DNA of 64,000 nucleotides from Clusia tigrina (Eukaryota > Arthropoda > Insecta > Diptera > Clusiidae): contig OV050031.1 in the NCBI GenBank assembly GCA_920105625.2, positions 134,975,917-135,039,916 of the forward strand. Direction: 5' to 3'. Position 1 is the first letter of the stretch; each line of letters opens with the position of its first letter. A model generated the notes under the pieces. The model did no database searches. It was not told the origin of the DNA and worked only from the letters and a program-made list of their open reading frames with translations. Below, piece after piece: positions 44,113 through 55,157 of this stretch. The position numbers were made by a program, and so were the translations under genes.

Positions 44113-45110
44113 TTATTTCGTGACACACCCGCTAGGAACGTTGGCAACATTCTCCCCCTCATAAGCAAGCCCGTCGCGCTTTCCACAGTCGTTGGCCACG
44201 TCGAGGGTTCCCAGTTTTACTGCCGGCCGCTCCAGTAGGCCCCCTTGATTCTTCACCTTCGCTCTTCGTAATTGCCCAGCTTTTGCTGTCACTATATCGA
44301 CTATAATTCCTTTTGGCCATTGATTTCGTGGATGATTCTCGTCGACGATTATTACAACGTCACCAATCTTCAGTGGTGGCTGTTTCGCGAACCATTTTAT
44401 TCTCCGAGTTAGAATTGGGCCGTGCTCTTTAACCCACCTCTGCCAGAACCGATCGATGTAAATGCATGTTTGACTAAAGCGGTGCTGTATATCTCCAGTG
44501 CTACTGCCAATTGGTTTGTATCTGCTTGGTGAGCTCATAAGTAAGTGATTTGGAGTGATTGCCTCATCGTCAGATGATTCCATGGAAACAAATGTTAAGG
44601 GTCTTGAATTTATTAGGAACTATACTTCTAATAGTATGCTGTGGATTGTTTCATCGTTGAATGTGGCATGAGGAAGCGTCGCATGTAGTACCGTTTTAAT
44701 CGATCTTATGAGCCTTTTCCAGGCTCCACCCAGTGGATTAAATGGTCCTGCCGGTGGATTAAATTTCCATTTGATATTGTCAAATATAGCTTCGATTTTC
44801 GTCTAGTTGATGTTCATGGATTCCTCTTGCAACAACCTTTCTGCTGCTCTAAAATTTGTGCCGTTATCGGTATAAATTTCTCTAGGTACACTGCGCCTGG
44901 AAATAAAGATGCGGATACAAAGTATGCAGGATTTCATGTCAAGGCTGTGGGCTATCTCTAGGTGTACTGCTCGGATAGTAAGGCAAGTAAATATCACACC
45001 CCACCGTTGTTTCCGCCTTCTACCCACGACCACGCTCATAGGCCCAAAGTAGTCTATGCCATTAGGGGAGGCCGCGGCTTCGCTTTGTTATTCTTGCAGT
45101 ATTGACAAAA
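44113..45110 (-). pseudogene. BEL-C integrase
   Basis: IDYFGPMSVVVGRRRKQRWG (about 45,055-45,000) holds the first catalytic Asp. VIFTCLTIRAVHLEIAHSLD and REIYTDNGTNFRAAERLL (second Asp) follow. After a frame change the C-terminal domain (44,583 down) reads DDEAITPNHLL, IDRFWQRWVKEHGPILTRRI, KIGDVVIIVDENHPRNQWPK and AGQLRRAKVKNQGG. The last frame reads through the purine tract into the LTR before stopping at 44,113. Confidence 0.85.
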
Positions 45111-45599
45111 GTCTGCGAACTTTCCGGTAAAGGACTCGTAGCCTAGGTATGAAGGATTCCCATCTTATTTCATTTACCACGGCTTCATTGGAAAGGTGAT
45201 GATATCTCTCGTGTGCAGCTCTAACAATCAAGAAAGTTACGAGATGATTATTAGGCATCACGATCAAATCGCGTGTGCTCAGAAATTCTGCTCTACGTAT
45301 AGTATCCTTGAACGTATTGTATCTTACTTACTACTTTACTACTCTTTTCAATTCTCTTGCCATTTTCCAAATTGAATATGTCGTGGGAGTACTCGCTCAT
45401 TTGTGCCTGCCTGATGAGTATCGTCTTTGCCGATTGTACAATTTCGAAGGTTAACTTCATCGGCAGAATTATTGAGCAAACCTTAGCTTTCAGTCGCTCG
45501 AAGTATAGAATAGATGTTGCTAAAGCCCGACACAGGCACCTCCAACTCGAAAAACGGTTTGTATTTATCGTTATCTCACTTCGATCCACTTTTCGAATG

Positions 45600-46592
45600 T
45601 GTAGCGTGTGTTGTCTAATTTCGGTTGTATTTGTGGCTCCAAAATCGTCTCGATGAGGCCATTGACAAAAAAGCCAGTCCACTGAACCATATTTGCTGTT
45701 GTGCTTTAGATTCAGCTTTAGTTGCCAGATCTGCGGGGTTTAGCTGAGACGGAACCCATTTCCACTGGTCTGGGTTAGTGTTCTCTACAATTTCGGCGAC
45801 GCGGTACATTACAAATTGTTGGAACTGTCTGGGATCCATATGTAGCCACTTTAACACTGTTGCGGAATCAGTCCAAAACAATTTTCATTGTATTGGTAGA
45901 CGAGCGATGCTCTGTACCTTAGATGACAGCCGGATGCCAATTATCGCAGCCTGTAACTCTAATCGTGGTATGGAGAGTGGTTTTAGTGGCGTCACTTTTT
46001 ACTTGGCTGCTACTAGTGAAATGTCCGTGTGGGATCCGCTTGGAACACGTAGATAGCAGACTGCCGCATATCCATATTCGCCAGCGTCGACGAATGTATG
46101 GAGTTGCAAATTCTTGGCGTTGTTTAAATGAACTGAATAGCACCGCGGTACCTACACCAGAGACATTCGTGGTATGGCATCCTTCCATTGGCACCATTTA
46201 GAGTTCAGGCTCACGGAGAATTCCTCATCCCAGTTAATGCCCGATCGCCAGGTCTCTTGAAATAAAATTTTTAGTGCTATCGTATAGTGTGACAAAAATC
46301 CCAGAGGATCAAAGATGGACATTAAAGCCTGCAGGACCTCGCGCTTCGTCGGAATTAAGTCTTCGGTTAACACATTCCGTTTCAGCCTGGCAAACCTGAA
46401 AGCATATCTGAACACATCTTTGTTCTGATCCCAAAAGACCCCTAGTACTTTTTCGCTCCCGCTCAGCTCCACCGGCGATTGATTTGTAATTGCAACTCCT
46501 CTTAATTTAGCCAGCACAGTAGTTGACGACCAATTACGGATGTGGAAACCGGCGGACGCATGTATATGCTTAACTGTTTCGGCTAGCTGCAA
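45600..46592 (-). pseudogene. BEL-C RNase H and connection
   Basis: LQLAETVKHIHASAGFHIRN and FWDQNKDVFRYAFRFARLKR with TKREVLQALMSIFDPLGFLS (46,590-46,300) are the BEL RT connection. FWTDSATVLKWLHMDPRQFQ (about 45,880) holds an RNase H Asp. YRVAEIVENTNPDQWKWVPS and QLNPADLATKAES end the domain. Frames change at about 46,150 and 45,680. Confidence 0.85.
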
Positions 46593-46599
46593 GACTTTC

Positions 46600-47690
46600 T
46601 GTTCCTCGTATTCGCTGTCGATGAAGTCGTCAACGTAGTGATGTCTTTTTATAGCGACGACGGCTCGTGGAAACTGTTGATTAAGTGTGACAGCGTTTTT
46701 ATTCCGAATATAGTGCGCGATGCATGGTGCACAGCTTATGTGTTAACGTGCGCATGACGTACACGCTGGATTTGTCGATCGTATCGTTTCTATCCCACCA
46801 TAGGAAGCGTTGCGCGTGCATATCGTTGCTTCGCACGGTGATTTGGTGGATCATTTCGGCTATGTCGCCGCAGATCGCAATCTTGCCAATCCCAAATCCT
46901 AGTAGTACATCTACTAGAGGAGTTAGAAGGTCTGGACCGCAAAACATGAAATCATTTAAAGCCATACCCTTGCTTTTCGACGCAGCATCCCATACCAGTC
47001 GCACTCTTCCAGGTTTGTTCGGATTTTGTGTCACGAATATTGGTAGATACCATACGCGACCTTGATATGTTTGCAATTAATCCGCACTTAGCTTTTCTGC
47101 GTAGCCTTTTCCAAGTAAGTTGTCAATTTGCTGTTGCATGGCTAATTTCTGCGATGGGTTTTTGAGGAATTTTTTGTGGAGGCACAACAGCCTTTTAAAC
47201 GCAGTTTCGTAGCTATCGGGTGGGTTCACCTCGTCGTGACTCCATAGTAGCCCGGTTTCATATCGGTTTGCAACATTTTGACATGTTGAATCTAGTATGG
47301 CCATAGCTCTCTCATCCTGTTGTGATAGTAACAGCGACGGTGGTGGTGAATTCAACTTGAAGTGTTCTTTAATCATGTCGTGAAGCTCTTCATATTCCTT
47401 TTTGCAGCCGCACGTATGTATATTTAGATGGGAATTCATCTGAGAACCGGATCGCCCTTGTAAGGCCCATCCTAGTCTTGTTTTTGTCACTACCGGTTGA
47501 CGCCATGTCCCTTCACAAATCTGAATTGGCACGGCAAGTCTCCAATTATCTGAGCCGATAAGAGTTATTGGTTTAGCGTTAATATACGACTGTATTGGCA
47601 AGTCCGCTAAATATATGCTCTTTCGAAATTTTGCCCATGTCGATGGTTTGCACGGGTAAGCTGAGGCTTTCCACGGTATGGACTCCATTT
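46600..47690 (-). pseudogene. BEL-C reverse transcriptase
   Basis: SDNWRLAVPIQICEGTWRQP and VVTKTRLGWALQGR (47,550-47,440) precede RT. NPSQKLAMQQQIDNLLGKGY and WYLPIFVTQNPNKPGRVRLV with WDAASKSKGMALNDF are the fingers. FGIGKIAICGDIAEMIHQIT has the first Asp region and AQRFLWWDRN the QRFLWR block. HYVDDFIDSEYEEQK (about 46,640-46,595) is the catalytic YVDD. A frame change separates 47,077 and 47,076. Confidence 0.87.
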
Positions 47691-47809
47691 ATAGTGAACG
47701 ACTCACCACTTTGCACGTTAGCAATCTTTAGTGACGTTTTGATAGATGCATCTCCATTTCATGTTTTGTCCCCGGTCCAACGTAGACACAGGGGTTCGTG
47801 GACACCTTT

Positions 47810-48409
47810 CTAATTTAGGTGGTTGAAAACTTCTGCCTCCGTAAGTGTCACTAACGAGCCCTCATCTAAAAATGCAAAAGTGTCTAAGTAATTGTTTTCA
47901 GAGTAAATACGAACTGGTAAAATGCGGAAGTATGGTCGGTCATTGTCGCTAGTACTGTAGTGTGAATTCACAGTCTCACTGCTGTTTTCACCCGTATTTG
48001 ATGCCTCTGATTCACTTTCTGTTGTCGTGGGTGCACTTCTGTGCAACAACTGATGGTGTTTAGCGTTACATCCTTCGATACCACAGGTTTGATTGATGAA
48101 ACATCGGCGTCGGTGGATGTTCAAGCACTGACGGCATAATTTCAGAGTTCGTACGATGTCCCACTTACACTCCAGGCTGAGTTTTTTAAACTCCTTGCAT
48201 TGTGATATTCTATGTCCCTCAGTTTTGCAATGTGCACAATTATTTCTTTTTTGTAGATTGTCTGCTTGTCTGTGTGTATTGAGTGATCCATGGTGTTTTG
48301 TTGTCGCAGGCGTGATCACTTTGCTGGCCGCTTCTGCAAGTGTGGAAAGCCAGTCGCTAAACGTTTTTACCACTGGAACTCTTTCGTCTTTAGCATGCAT
48401 TGCCCACAT
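47810..48409 (-). pseudogene. BEL-C gag C-terminus and protease
   Basis: NCAHCKTEGHRISQCKEF is a CCHC knuckle, followed by LCRQCLNIHRRRC and CGIEGCNAKHHQLLH, the additional Cys/His motifs typical of BEL Gag. RILPVRIYSENNYLDTFAFL then DEGSLVTLTEAEV is the protease, with the DEGS catalytic motif intact. The 199-codon frame ends at 47,812. Confidence 0.85.
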
Positions 48410-49449
48410 TAGCTTATATTGGTTGTCAGTTTGTCGACTAGTTATTTGACGGGCATTGTATTATTCATATATGCGTACATATTGCATGATTCCATGGTAG
48501 AGTCAATATTACGTACACAGGGAGCGTTGTCAATGAGTGCATACAGCTTATCTTTCAATGGCGCCACCTTTCTTAGTTTTTCTATCAGGATCTCTACTAT
48601 AAATTCTGGCCTACCAAAAAACCAATTCCAGAGTCTGATTTATTTCTGGTACCAACGCAGGCAACAGAAGTTTGCTTCGAATCATTTCACGGGCTTTTCC
48701 TTTTAAACATGCTTGCAATCTTATAAGGTTTTCGGCATTTGAATAACCTGTGACATCTGTGCTGTTCTTAAAACAACTTATAAATAGAGAATTTATTATA
48801 ATTTTCTGGCGAAATGTCCTGTGATTGTGCTAAAAGTTCGTACTTTCGTTCTAAATAGCTCTGTTGGATTCGTCTTTCTTTCTATAACATGGCCAGTTGT
48901 AATTCGACCTTTTCTGATTTTGAGGCATCATGCTCCGTTGAATTGTTATCACGCAACATGTGTGGCGGAGCAACGTTTATCAATGTTGTACTCTGCACTG
49001 CATTAATTTGATTCGAAGTGTATGGATACAATGTTGCTGGGCATGTTGATAGAGGTGGCTGCATTGCTAAACTTGACGCTACTGCGCCGCTTGTAGTTAT
49101 TAGCGTTAGGTATGCCAAAATCTATTGGCAGATGTGCAGCGCCATCTTCTGCACTCCACCTAGTTGTTGTTGTTGTTGGTAATGGAATGTCCACTTCGGC
49201 TGCTGGCGATGATGATGCTTGTGGGCGATCTTTACAGTGGATTTCGAATTGCATATTTGCCGGAGGTGCTGCAGCGCTCAATTTGTCCGGGCTCTTAGAT
49301 GTATTGCAATTTGCACAATTCAAGCTAATATCGGCTACTCCGCTATTATCTCCGACGCAATTGAAGTGGTACCACTTATCGCACCGATCGCACTATACCA
49401 TGCGGTCGTCATCTTTAGCATCACACTTGCTGCAACTAGATCCAACCAT
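48410..49449 (-). pseudogene. BEL-C gag with N-terminal PHD finger
   Basis: From ATG at 49,449 the minus strand reads CSKCDAKDDDRMV, then a TAG at 49,393-49,395, then CDRCDKWYHFNC and LNCANC. The Cys/His spacing (Cys-x2-Cys, Cys-x2-Cys, His-x2-Cys, Cys-x2-Cys) is a C4HC3 PHD finger. The stop falls where PHD fingers commonly have an aromatic residue before the second Cys pair. The rest is low-complexity linker and a frameshifted BEL capsid region (48,900-48,420). PHD fingers usually bind histone H3 tails; that role here is inference. Confidence 0.75.
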
Positions 49450-49599
49450 TATAATTGTCACTTCGGTTTTTCGCGTACCGGTTTTCCGATATACAAATAT
49501 TAATTTAATTTATTGATAAATTTCGCGCACCGCATTTAAGAGAGATAAAAACTTCTTTTAAAGATTTGTAATTTAGCTTTATATGCCCGAGTTTACCAG

Positions 49600-49702
49600 C
49601 GAGAGAAACAAACTTTTTAATAGAAAAAACTTTATTGAAAGCAATGGCAGCTAGTGCTCCCCTTACAATGTAAAATAATAATTAAGTTATTGTTTGTCAA
49701 GT

Positions 49703-49742
<40 letters not shown>

Positions 49743-50026
49743 TATGATATTTCACGTTCTTAAATATTGAAGTTTTTGTTTAAACTTTAAAAGAAGTTTG
49801 TTGCGATTCGCCCCGTTGTAAAACGTAAACTGGTGGATGTACATACAAGTATCATTAGGTCCAAGTTGAATAAAGTAAAAGTGGTCTGATATTACCTTTC
49901 ATACATACATATGTATAACTAGAAGTGGCCTGATAGAGCAGTTACTTCATACTTATACATATGTATGTGTATGTACATGCTCCCTACATTATTTCGTGAC
50001 ACACCCGCTAGGAACGTAGGCAACAA
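49600..50026 (-). repeat. BEL-C 5' LTR with (AAT)n
   Basis: Minus-strand start TGTTGCC at 50,026. 49,738-49,912 matches 39,850-40,018 and 43,270-43,445, and 49,913-50,026 matches 44,037-44,152. A stretch of about 118 bp (about 49,638-49,740), ending in an (AAT)n run, is absent from the other LTR copy. The inner boundary is uncertain. Confidence 0.7.
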
Positions 50027-50232
50027 CCGCAGTCTTCTTTGGCGACCGTTTAAATATGTCACATTATTTGCAATGTCTCCCGTCTCAGTTGCCCGTCTTT
50101 AGCAACTACTGTGTCTATCACTCCTCCCTTAACGTAACAATTATTATAAGTCAATATCTTAGAAACTTAATTCTTCTCGTTATAATTGGCACATATTCGT
50201 AAAGCCTCTCTGTCAGAATCGATCAGCTATTT
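50027..50232 (-). pseudogene. Older BEL integrase C-terminal scrap
   Basis: The minus strand reads EYVPIITRRIKF, GVIDTVVAKDGQLRRET and a corrupted 'RPxxKxAVV' ending right at the BEL-C LTR edge. The wording differs enough from BEL-C (KAGQLRRAKV) to be another BEL family. Confidence 0.6.
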
Positions 50233-50234
50233 TT

Positions 50235-51075
50235 CATATGCTTTAAAAATAAAAGGCAGCAAACTACTCGGCAACATCGGTTTTTCAGGCTTTGGCATTA
50301 GAATTATTTCAACGACTTTCCATTTCCAAGTGAAATAATGCATTATACAAACCGGTACTTTATTTTATAGCATTATCCGGTACCTCTTTTAGAAGTTTAC
50401 CTATTATTGTAATGTATTTGAACATAGAGTTTTTAACGTCTCTTTTTTTAATAGGTGACACCTGTAATTCCACTTGACTTGGAGGTTCCAAAAAGTCTTG
50501 TTATATTTTTTAGTGGATTTTAGTTTTTGACCAAAAATGATTCACAGTTTTGATTGGTCGAAATTGTAGTGGGCTTTAAATTTTTTGGATTAGCCTTTTG
50601 TATTATTTTACATTTTCAACAAATTCCCCAATATTTCATGGGCTTTTGGCCGATATTTCCAGGGATAATGTGTGAAATAATCACTTTAAACTTATGCCAG
50701 TGGTTGGTTTTAACATGCAGAGAATATTGGATCTTACGGTTATAATAATAGGGGAGTCTGATGACAAATCCAAAGATGAATTCACTTCAACACAGCTTCC
50801 AGGAACACCTTTATCACAGAAAACTCAATATTATATGGAGTATTTTTTCAATCGGACGACTAGTATTTTGGTGCTGTTATTGAAACTTCCATAAGATTAT
50901 TAGCTTGTATTGCATTGAATGGGTTTTTTACATTGGATTAATAGTCCTTGACCCCCAGTAGTGATGCTTGGCGTTCCAGCCACCACGGGCTAAGAACCTA
51001 TCTCCTAATGTGCTATGGAACTGCTCGAATGGAGTACCTCGGAGGGCGATGTAATGATGTTATCGTAAGTTCGCC
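50235..51075 (-). pseudogene. Jockey endonuclease-RT fragment
   Basis: The minus strand from about 51,060 reads LRGTPFEQFHSTLGDRFLAR and GGWNAKHHYWGSRTINP (endonuclease; GxxNAKHxxWGSR). At about 50,815 follows VNSSLDLSSDSPIIITV (SDHSP box, His lost). 50,500-50,250 gives SQVELQVSPIKKRDVKNS, LLKEVPDNAIK and LEMESR..NNSNAKA/VVEIILMPKPEKP, the RT N-terminal region. Frames shift repeatedly. Confidence 0.75.
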
Positions 51076-51830
51076 GTGCTGGCCTTGGACAGAAATTTTC
51101 GTCGCTTGTACTTTGCGCTCGTTCTTTTTTATACTATATGTTTAATCCATTCCAACATTTTTTAATAATGATTACAATGATTTATTTCAAATTACAAAAA
51201 TTATCCCGAAACTATGTCCTTGTTTTTGCCATATGTTTAAAAATCTCTTTATTCGGGAATAGAAAATGTTATTAAGCGAATTCGATTCCCCACTCTATTG
51301 ACGAATAGGACAGACTTTTGTATGGAAAAAGTTATAGAGTAAACTATATTCGGATGAAACGAACGAGTTTTTATATCCTCGAAAATTGCTTGAAAACAAA
51401 CGAGAGTAAAAATTACCCATGAAAATTTCCCTGGGATTTTCCAATTCTCAGTGCTTTTTTTAAATAGTGCTGAATTTCGCTGGGATTTTTTATTTCTTAG
51501 TGTTTCTTTTAAAATAGTGCTGCCACTTAATCGTTTGTTGTTTTATTCGCACATCTCGATACGATCTTGATAAAAGATACGAATCGAATACGACTATTAC
51601 TATTTAAATTTTCATTATTATAAAATTAAATTAATTTTTATTGTTTGCAAAGTAATGAAATGAGAATTTAATTACCAAAAGAAATCCACACTTTATTTAT
51701 TTTTGAAAGAATGATATTCATACATCCTTTAGAAAATTTTTAAAAATTTATTTATGAATTTCAATAATTGCACCCATGATGTTAAATTGTTTTCATATAT
51801 AAATTACATTTGTTGCCATACAAAACTTAC
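51076..51830. other. No gene recognised; putative first intron of host gene
   Basis: AT-rich. If the exon at 51,831-52,101 is real, this begins its first intron. I found no convincing second exon here or further left. Confidence 0.4.
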
Positions 51831-52101
51831 CACAATCGCACGTTTTTAAGTCTATATTTTCAGTATAGTCTAAATCTTCATCTGCTTCGTAACCAAAAGC
51901 ATTTGTTATTCCTGATCCAATGCGGAAAATAGCATCAAAAAGGAACTTACTAGTTCTATTGATTTCTTTATTCTTTATCACACTATCATTGATGTTTAAA
52001 TAATCCTCACTTACATAAATGTTCTTTTCTTTAGCTAAACTTTTTATTATTGTCACATTTATTAGAAACAAATAAATTAATGTTTGTTTTGAGATCAACA
52101 T
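51831..52101 (-). CDS. Putative first coding exon of a host secreted protein
   Basis: ATG at 52,101 (minus strand) encodes a hydrophobic start (ISKQTLIYLFLINVTIIKSL) ending in a likely signal-peptidase site after about residue 23. A charged/polar prodomain-like stretch follows, then DLDYTENIDLKTCDC. At 51,830 the frame meets GTAAGT, a perfect 5' splice donor, after 90 codons plus one base. The Cys-x-Cys end followed by a Gly- or Glu-type split codon recalls the light chain just before the activation site of insect clip-less trypsin-like proteases, but that is only a resemblance. No transposon motif is present, and the codons are free of stops. It is the only plausible non-transposon gene here; downstream exons were not found. 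Confidence 0.5.
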
Positions 52102-53368
52102 TGTTTTATGTAGTTAACATAATTATTTCTAAAAAAGAAGGAATTAAACATTGGAGCAAAATGAATATAATATTTACACTTGAGCAAATTTTAGTATAAC
52201 AACAATATTGTTTATAAATATGTTTTATGCATCGTTTTAATAAAACGTAAATGTATTAAAAATATACTAAAACATAACCTACCATTAGTAAATTAAATGA
52301 TAATGAAATGTGTAGGTTATGTGTAGTACACAAAAATTAATGTAAATATTGCTATGTAACACATTAGGAAGTCTGTTGGAAGGGCTTAAGTTAGTTTACT
52401 TTTATGCAAGTAGTTGCTGTGATTGAGCATATGCTTCTATTTGTAAAACGCATTAATTGCTTTTGAGTTTTAACAACAGCCAAACGTAACAGCTTAAGCA
52501 AAGGGTGTATAAGTGAAGTGTTCGCGGACTCAACTTGTGGATTTTTTAGTTTTCTTTGTTTGTATATGCAAAATTAGTATATATGGTTTATTACCTGAAA
52601 GTTCGGATTTTTCTTTGAATGATTTTTAGCAAGTTCATCTGCTTCTCATAAGATATTTGAAGGCTTCTAAATATTGCATATTATGTTGTGGTCAATTAGC
52701 ATAAATATATACTTATTTGGTTATGAAATTTCGTCTCTCAGAATCTAGATAATCCATAAATTTTGATTTTAATGACATGAAAGTTACTAATAAAAAAAAA
52801 CAACTATAAAGTCTACAATAATAACAACAGTTTTCCTATGATGTGTTTGTAAATGATTCTAATGAATCAGATATTCAAAATGGATAAAAATTACTTCACA
52901 TGACATTTCAGAGATTTAAAACACTAAGAATGGGATAACACTTCTTTTAATACCAATTCATGTGATATTTTAAGACAATTCTCGTATACCAAATAGAAAT
53001 TCGTATGCTTCTTTCACAATTTCTCTCAATTTCAAGCACAGCAATATATAGGTAAATATGAAATGACGGGATATGTAAGTTCGCTCAAATTATTTATTTG
53101 TTCCACTTTCATGAGCAGAAGTGTATTCCGTCTTATTTCCACATAATCCTTATTATTTTCACAGAATACATTTGGCTTTTTCTCTTTTCATTTGGTTTAG
53201 TTTTATCAGACAGAATACGTTAGTATTCCTTCAAAATATTTCCTTCTTTTTGATTGCTATAATCAGATAGAGGCGTGTGAAATCATCCATTTGGTCCTGC
53301 ATTAGTGAAAACTTCAATTATTTTCAAAAATGTTGGAATCATATTTTTATTCGCCTAATATTTATTAT
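52102..53368. other. No gene recognised; upstream region of putative host exon
   Basis: AT-rich single-copy-looking sequence. On the minus strand it would contain the promoter of the exon at 51,831-52,101; I could not pick a convincing TATA or initiator. Confidence 0.4.
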
Positions 53369-53372
53369 AGAA

Positions 53373-53565
53373 TGTAGTAATCCATGATCCGACAGCTGAT
53401 TTGCAAAAATGCAACTGAATGTCTTTTGCACATCCGGCTTTGATCGTTCTTTTTGTCTTCTTGAAAAAAAAAACTCAAGCGCATCAGATCACATTTTTTG
53501 TAAAGTATCTTATATTAAAAATAACCTAATAAAATAATTTTTTTAAATAAAACCAACTCGGTACA
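53373..53565 (+). repeat. Gypsy D 5' LTR (193 bp, deleted)
   Basis: Identical in most positions to the 3' LTR but lacks about 52 bp between two GACA tetramers (3' LTR positions about 58,340-58,395). Poly-A signals AATAAAA lie near its end. Confidence 0.9.
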
Positions 53566-53677
53566 ATTCAGATGTGGGGTACACCTTTTGTACCACAAAA
53601 TAAAGTTAAAAAAAAAAAATCATCGATTGCATTGTTAATTAAAATTTGCAATAGACTTACGACCAAATCGCTTTAGG

Positions 53678-55132
53678 ATGATGGAAGCTCTTGTGACAGC
53701 TGGCGTGGATTTTCCAGAGTCAGTCACATTAACTCAGTTGCGAGCTCTGTATGATGCCATTCAAGAAGTCGAGGTCAATAACGATAAGCGCACAGGTCAA
53801 CAAATGGAAGAAACTTTCGATGGAGATTTAGCTGCCGGAGGACAAAAAAGAAAGAGAGAATATACTGAAGGAGGGGTTGCTGGAAAACCAAAAACACACG
53901 AAGAAGATGGAACCGATGCCGAAGAAACTGCCGCAAACAAGTCCGAGGTAAACAAAAGAAGCAACACAGAAAATAATAGTGAAAACCAAACTGCAGGATA
54001 CATAAATGTAAGAGGCCATACCGATGAAATGATTGATGGAATATCAAGCCAAAGTGCGTCACCCGAAGAGCAGATTAGAGCATTACAAGCAAAATTAGAG
54101 ATATTAAAACTTCAACAACAAATTCGCGAACTTGAAAACGCCCAAAGTGCCCAAAATCGTAGCGGGAGACGCCATATTGATTTAGCAGAACTGGAAGCCG
54201 CAGTACCGCTGTTTAGTGGAGATGATCATTATGTCATTTCGAAGTGGGTGGCACAATTTGAAGACTATGCCAACATATGTGAGTACACTGAAAATGAAAA
54301 ATGTGTTGGCATCCGTCAACGGCTAGCAGGCACCGCCAAAAGACATGTGATGAATCTGGGGATGCTAGATTATAGAAACCTAAAAACCAGTTTGCTGAAA
54401 ATGTTTAAACGCTCAATCTCACGTCAAGAGGTATATAAACAACTGCGGTTGCGCACTTTAAAATCCGACGAGTCATGCCGGAGTTACGTGGTGTCAATGC
54501 AAACAATTGCCGCCAAAGCTGACATCGAAGAGCAGGAATTGATCGATTTTATCATTGACGGCATGCAAGACACCATCGCAGTTACCCATCTATATGGCGC
54601 TAACACTGTTGACAATTTAATTGAAAAATTAGATAGATATGAACAGCGCTGTCCGCCATCACGAGCCGCAAGCAATAAAACTTACGTAACAACAGTCGCA
54701 ACCAAATCAAAAAATGTGCCTGCAAGTGGAAACCAAGCTGGAAAACTACCAGAAGCTGAAGTCCGCTGTTACAACTGTTCTGCCTTTGGACACTACCAGG
54801 GCAATTGCCCCAAGCCGAGACGCCCGCCTAATTCTTGCTTCGTGTGTCCTGAAGTTGGCCATTTTCATCAGAATTGCCCCAAAAAGAGGGCCACCGCCTC
54901 GATCGTGGAAGCAGGACCCATCGAGCAAGTAGAGGAATTTCAAAGGGTAAGTGTTGCCTTTATAAAACAGAATAAGCGCACTGAATTTAATAACATTCTG
55001 TCTTTATTTGACACGGGTAGTCCTATTAGCTGTGTACAACAATCTCTGGTGCCGTTTGTATCTGATGAAGTGAAGATGTTAACATCTTACCGCGGTATTG
55101 CAAACAAACAAATTAAAGTGAGTAGATTGTGA
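53678..55132 (+). CDS. Gypsy D gag and protease start (484 codons)
   Basis: ATG at 53,678 opens an uninterrupted frame. There is an acidic/Lys-rich N-terminus, then a coiled coil (SPEEQIRALQAKLEILKLQQ, residues about 125-160). The capsid region follows (AAVPLFSGDDHYVISKWVAQ; GIRQRLAGTAKRHVMNLGML; LRTLKSDESCRSYVVSMQTI). Two CCHC knuckles lie at residues 364-377 (CYNCSAFGHYQGNC) and 387-400 (CFVCPEVGHFHQNC). LFDTGSPISCV near residue 445 is the protease active site. The frame ends at 55,130; pol continues in another frame 25 bp later. Gag is the best preserved gene of this copy. Confidence 0.88.
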   Translation: MMEALVTAGVDFPESVTLTQLRALYDAIQEVEVNNDKRTGQQMEETFDGDLAAGGQKRKREYTEGGVAGKPKTHEEDGTDAEETAANKSEVNKRSNTENNSENQTAGYINVRGHTDEMIDGISSQSASPEEQIRALQAKLEILKLQQQIRELENAQSAQNRSGRRHIDLAELEAAVPLFSGDDHYVISKWVAQFEDYANICEYTENEKCVGIRQRLAGTAKRHVMNLGMLDYRNLKTSLLKMFKRSISRQEVYKQLRLRTLKSDESCRSYVVSMQTIAAKADIEEQELIDFIIDGMQDTIAVTHLYGANTVDNLIEKLDRYEQRCPPSRAASNKTYVTTVATKSKNVPASGNQAGKLPEAEVRCYNCSAFGHYQGNCPKPRRPPNSCFVCPEVGHFHQNCPKKRATASIVEAGPIEQVEEFQRVSVAFIKQNKRTEFNNILSLFDTGSPISCVQQSLVPFVSDEVKMLTSYRGIANKQIKVSRL

Positions 55133-55157
55133 AGTAGTATTTGAGAATAAAAAAGTA

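Larger units (their letters stand above)
44037..50026 (-). mobile_element. BEL/Pao element C with PHD-finger Gag
   Basis: Minus-strand gag-pol between LTRs that start TGTTGCC. The 5' LTR is about 49,600-50,026. The 3' LTR starts at 44,152 and continues left, split by the SAP gypsy, to about 39,812. A purine tract (GAGGGGGAGAA) precedes TGTTGCC at 44,152. All Pol domains are present but frameshifted. Confidence 0.82.

Noticed and set aside
43919..44164. Plus-strand ORF at the end of the gypsy LTR
   Set aside because: Spans LTR and BEL LTR sequence with no domain; chance reading frame.
53775..54062. Minus-strand ORFs rich in Phe/Leu/Cys
   Set aside because: Antisense of the Lys/Glu-rich gypsy D Gag N-terminus.
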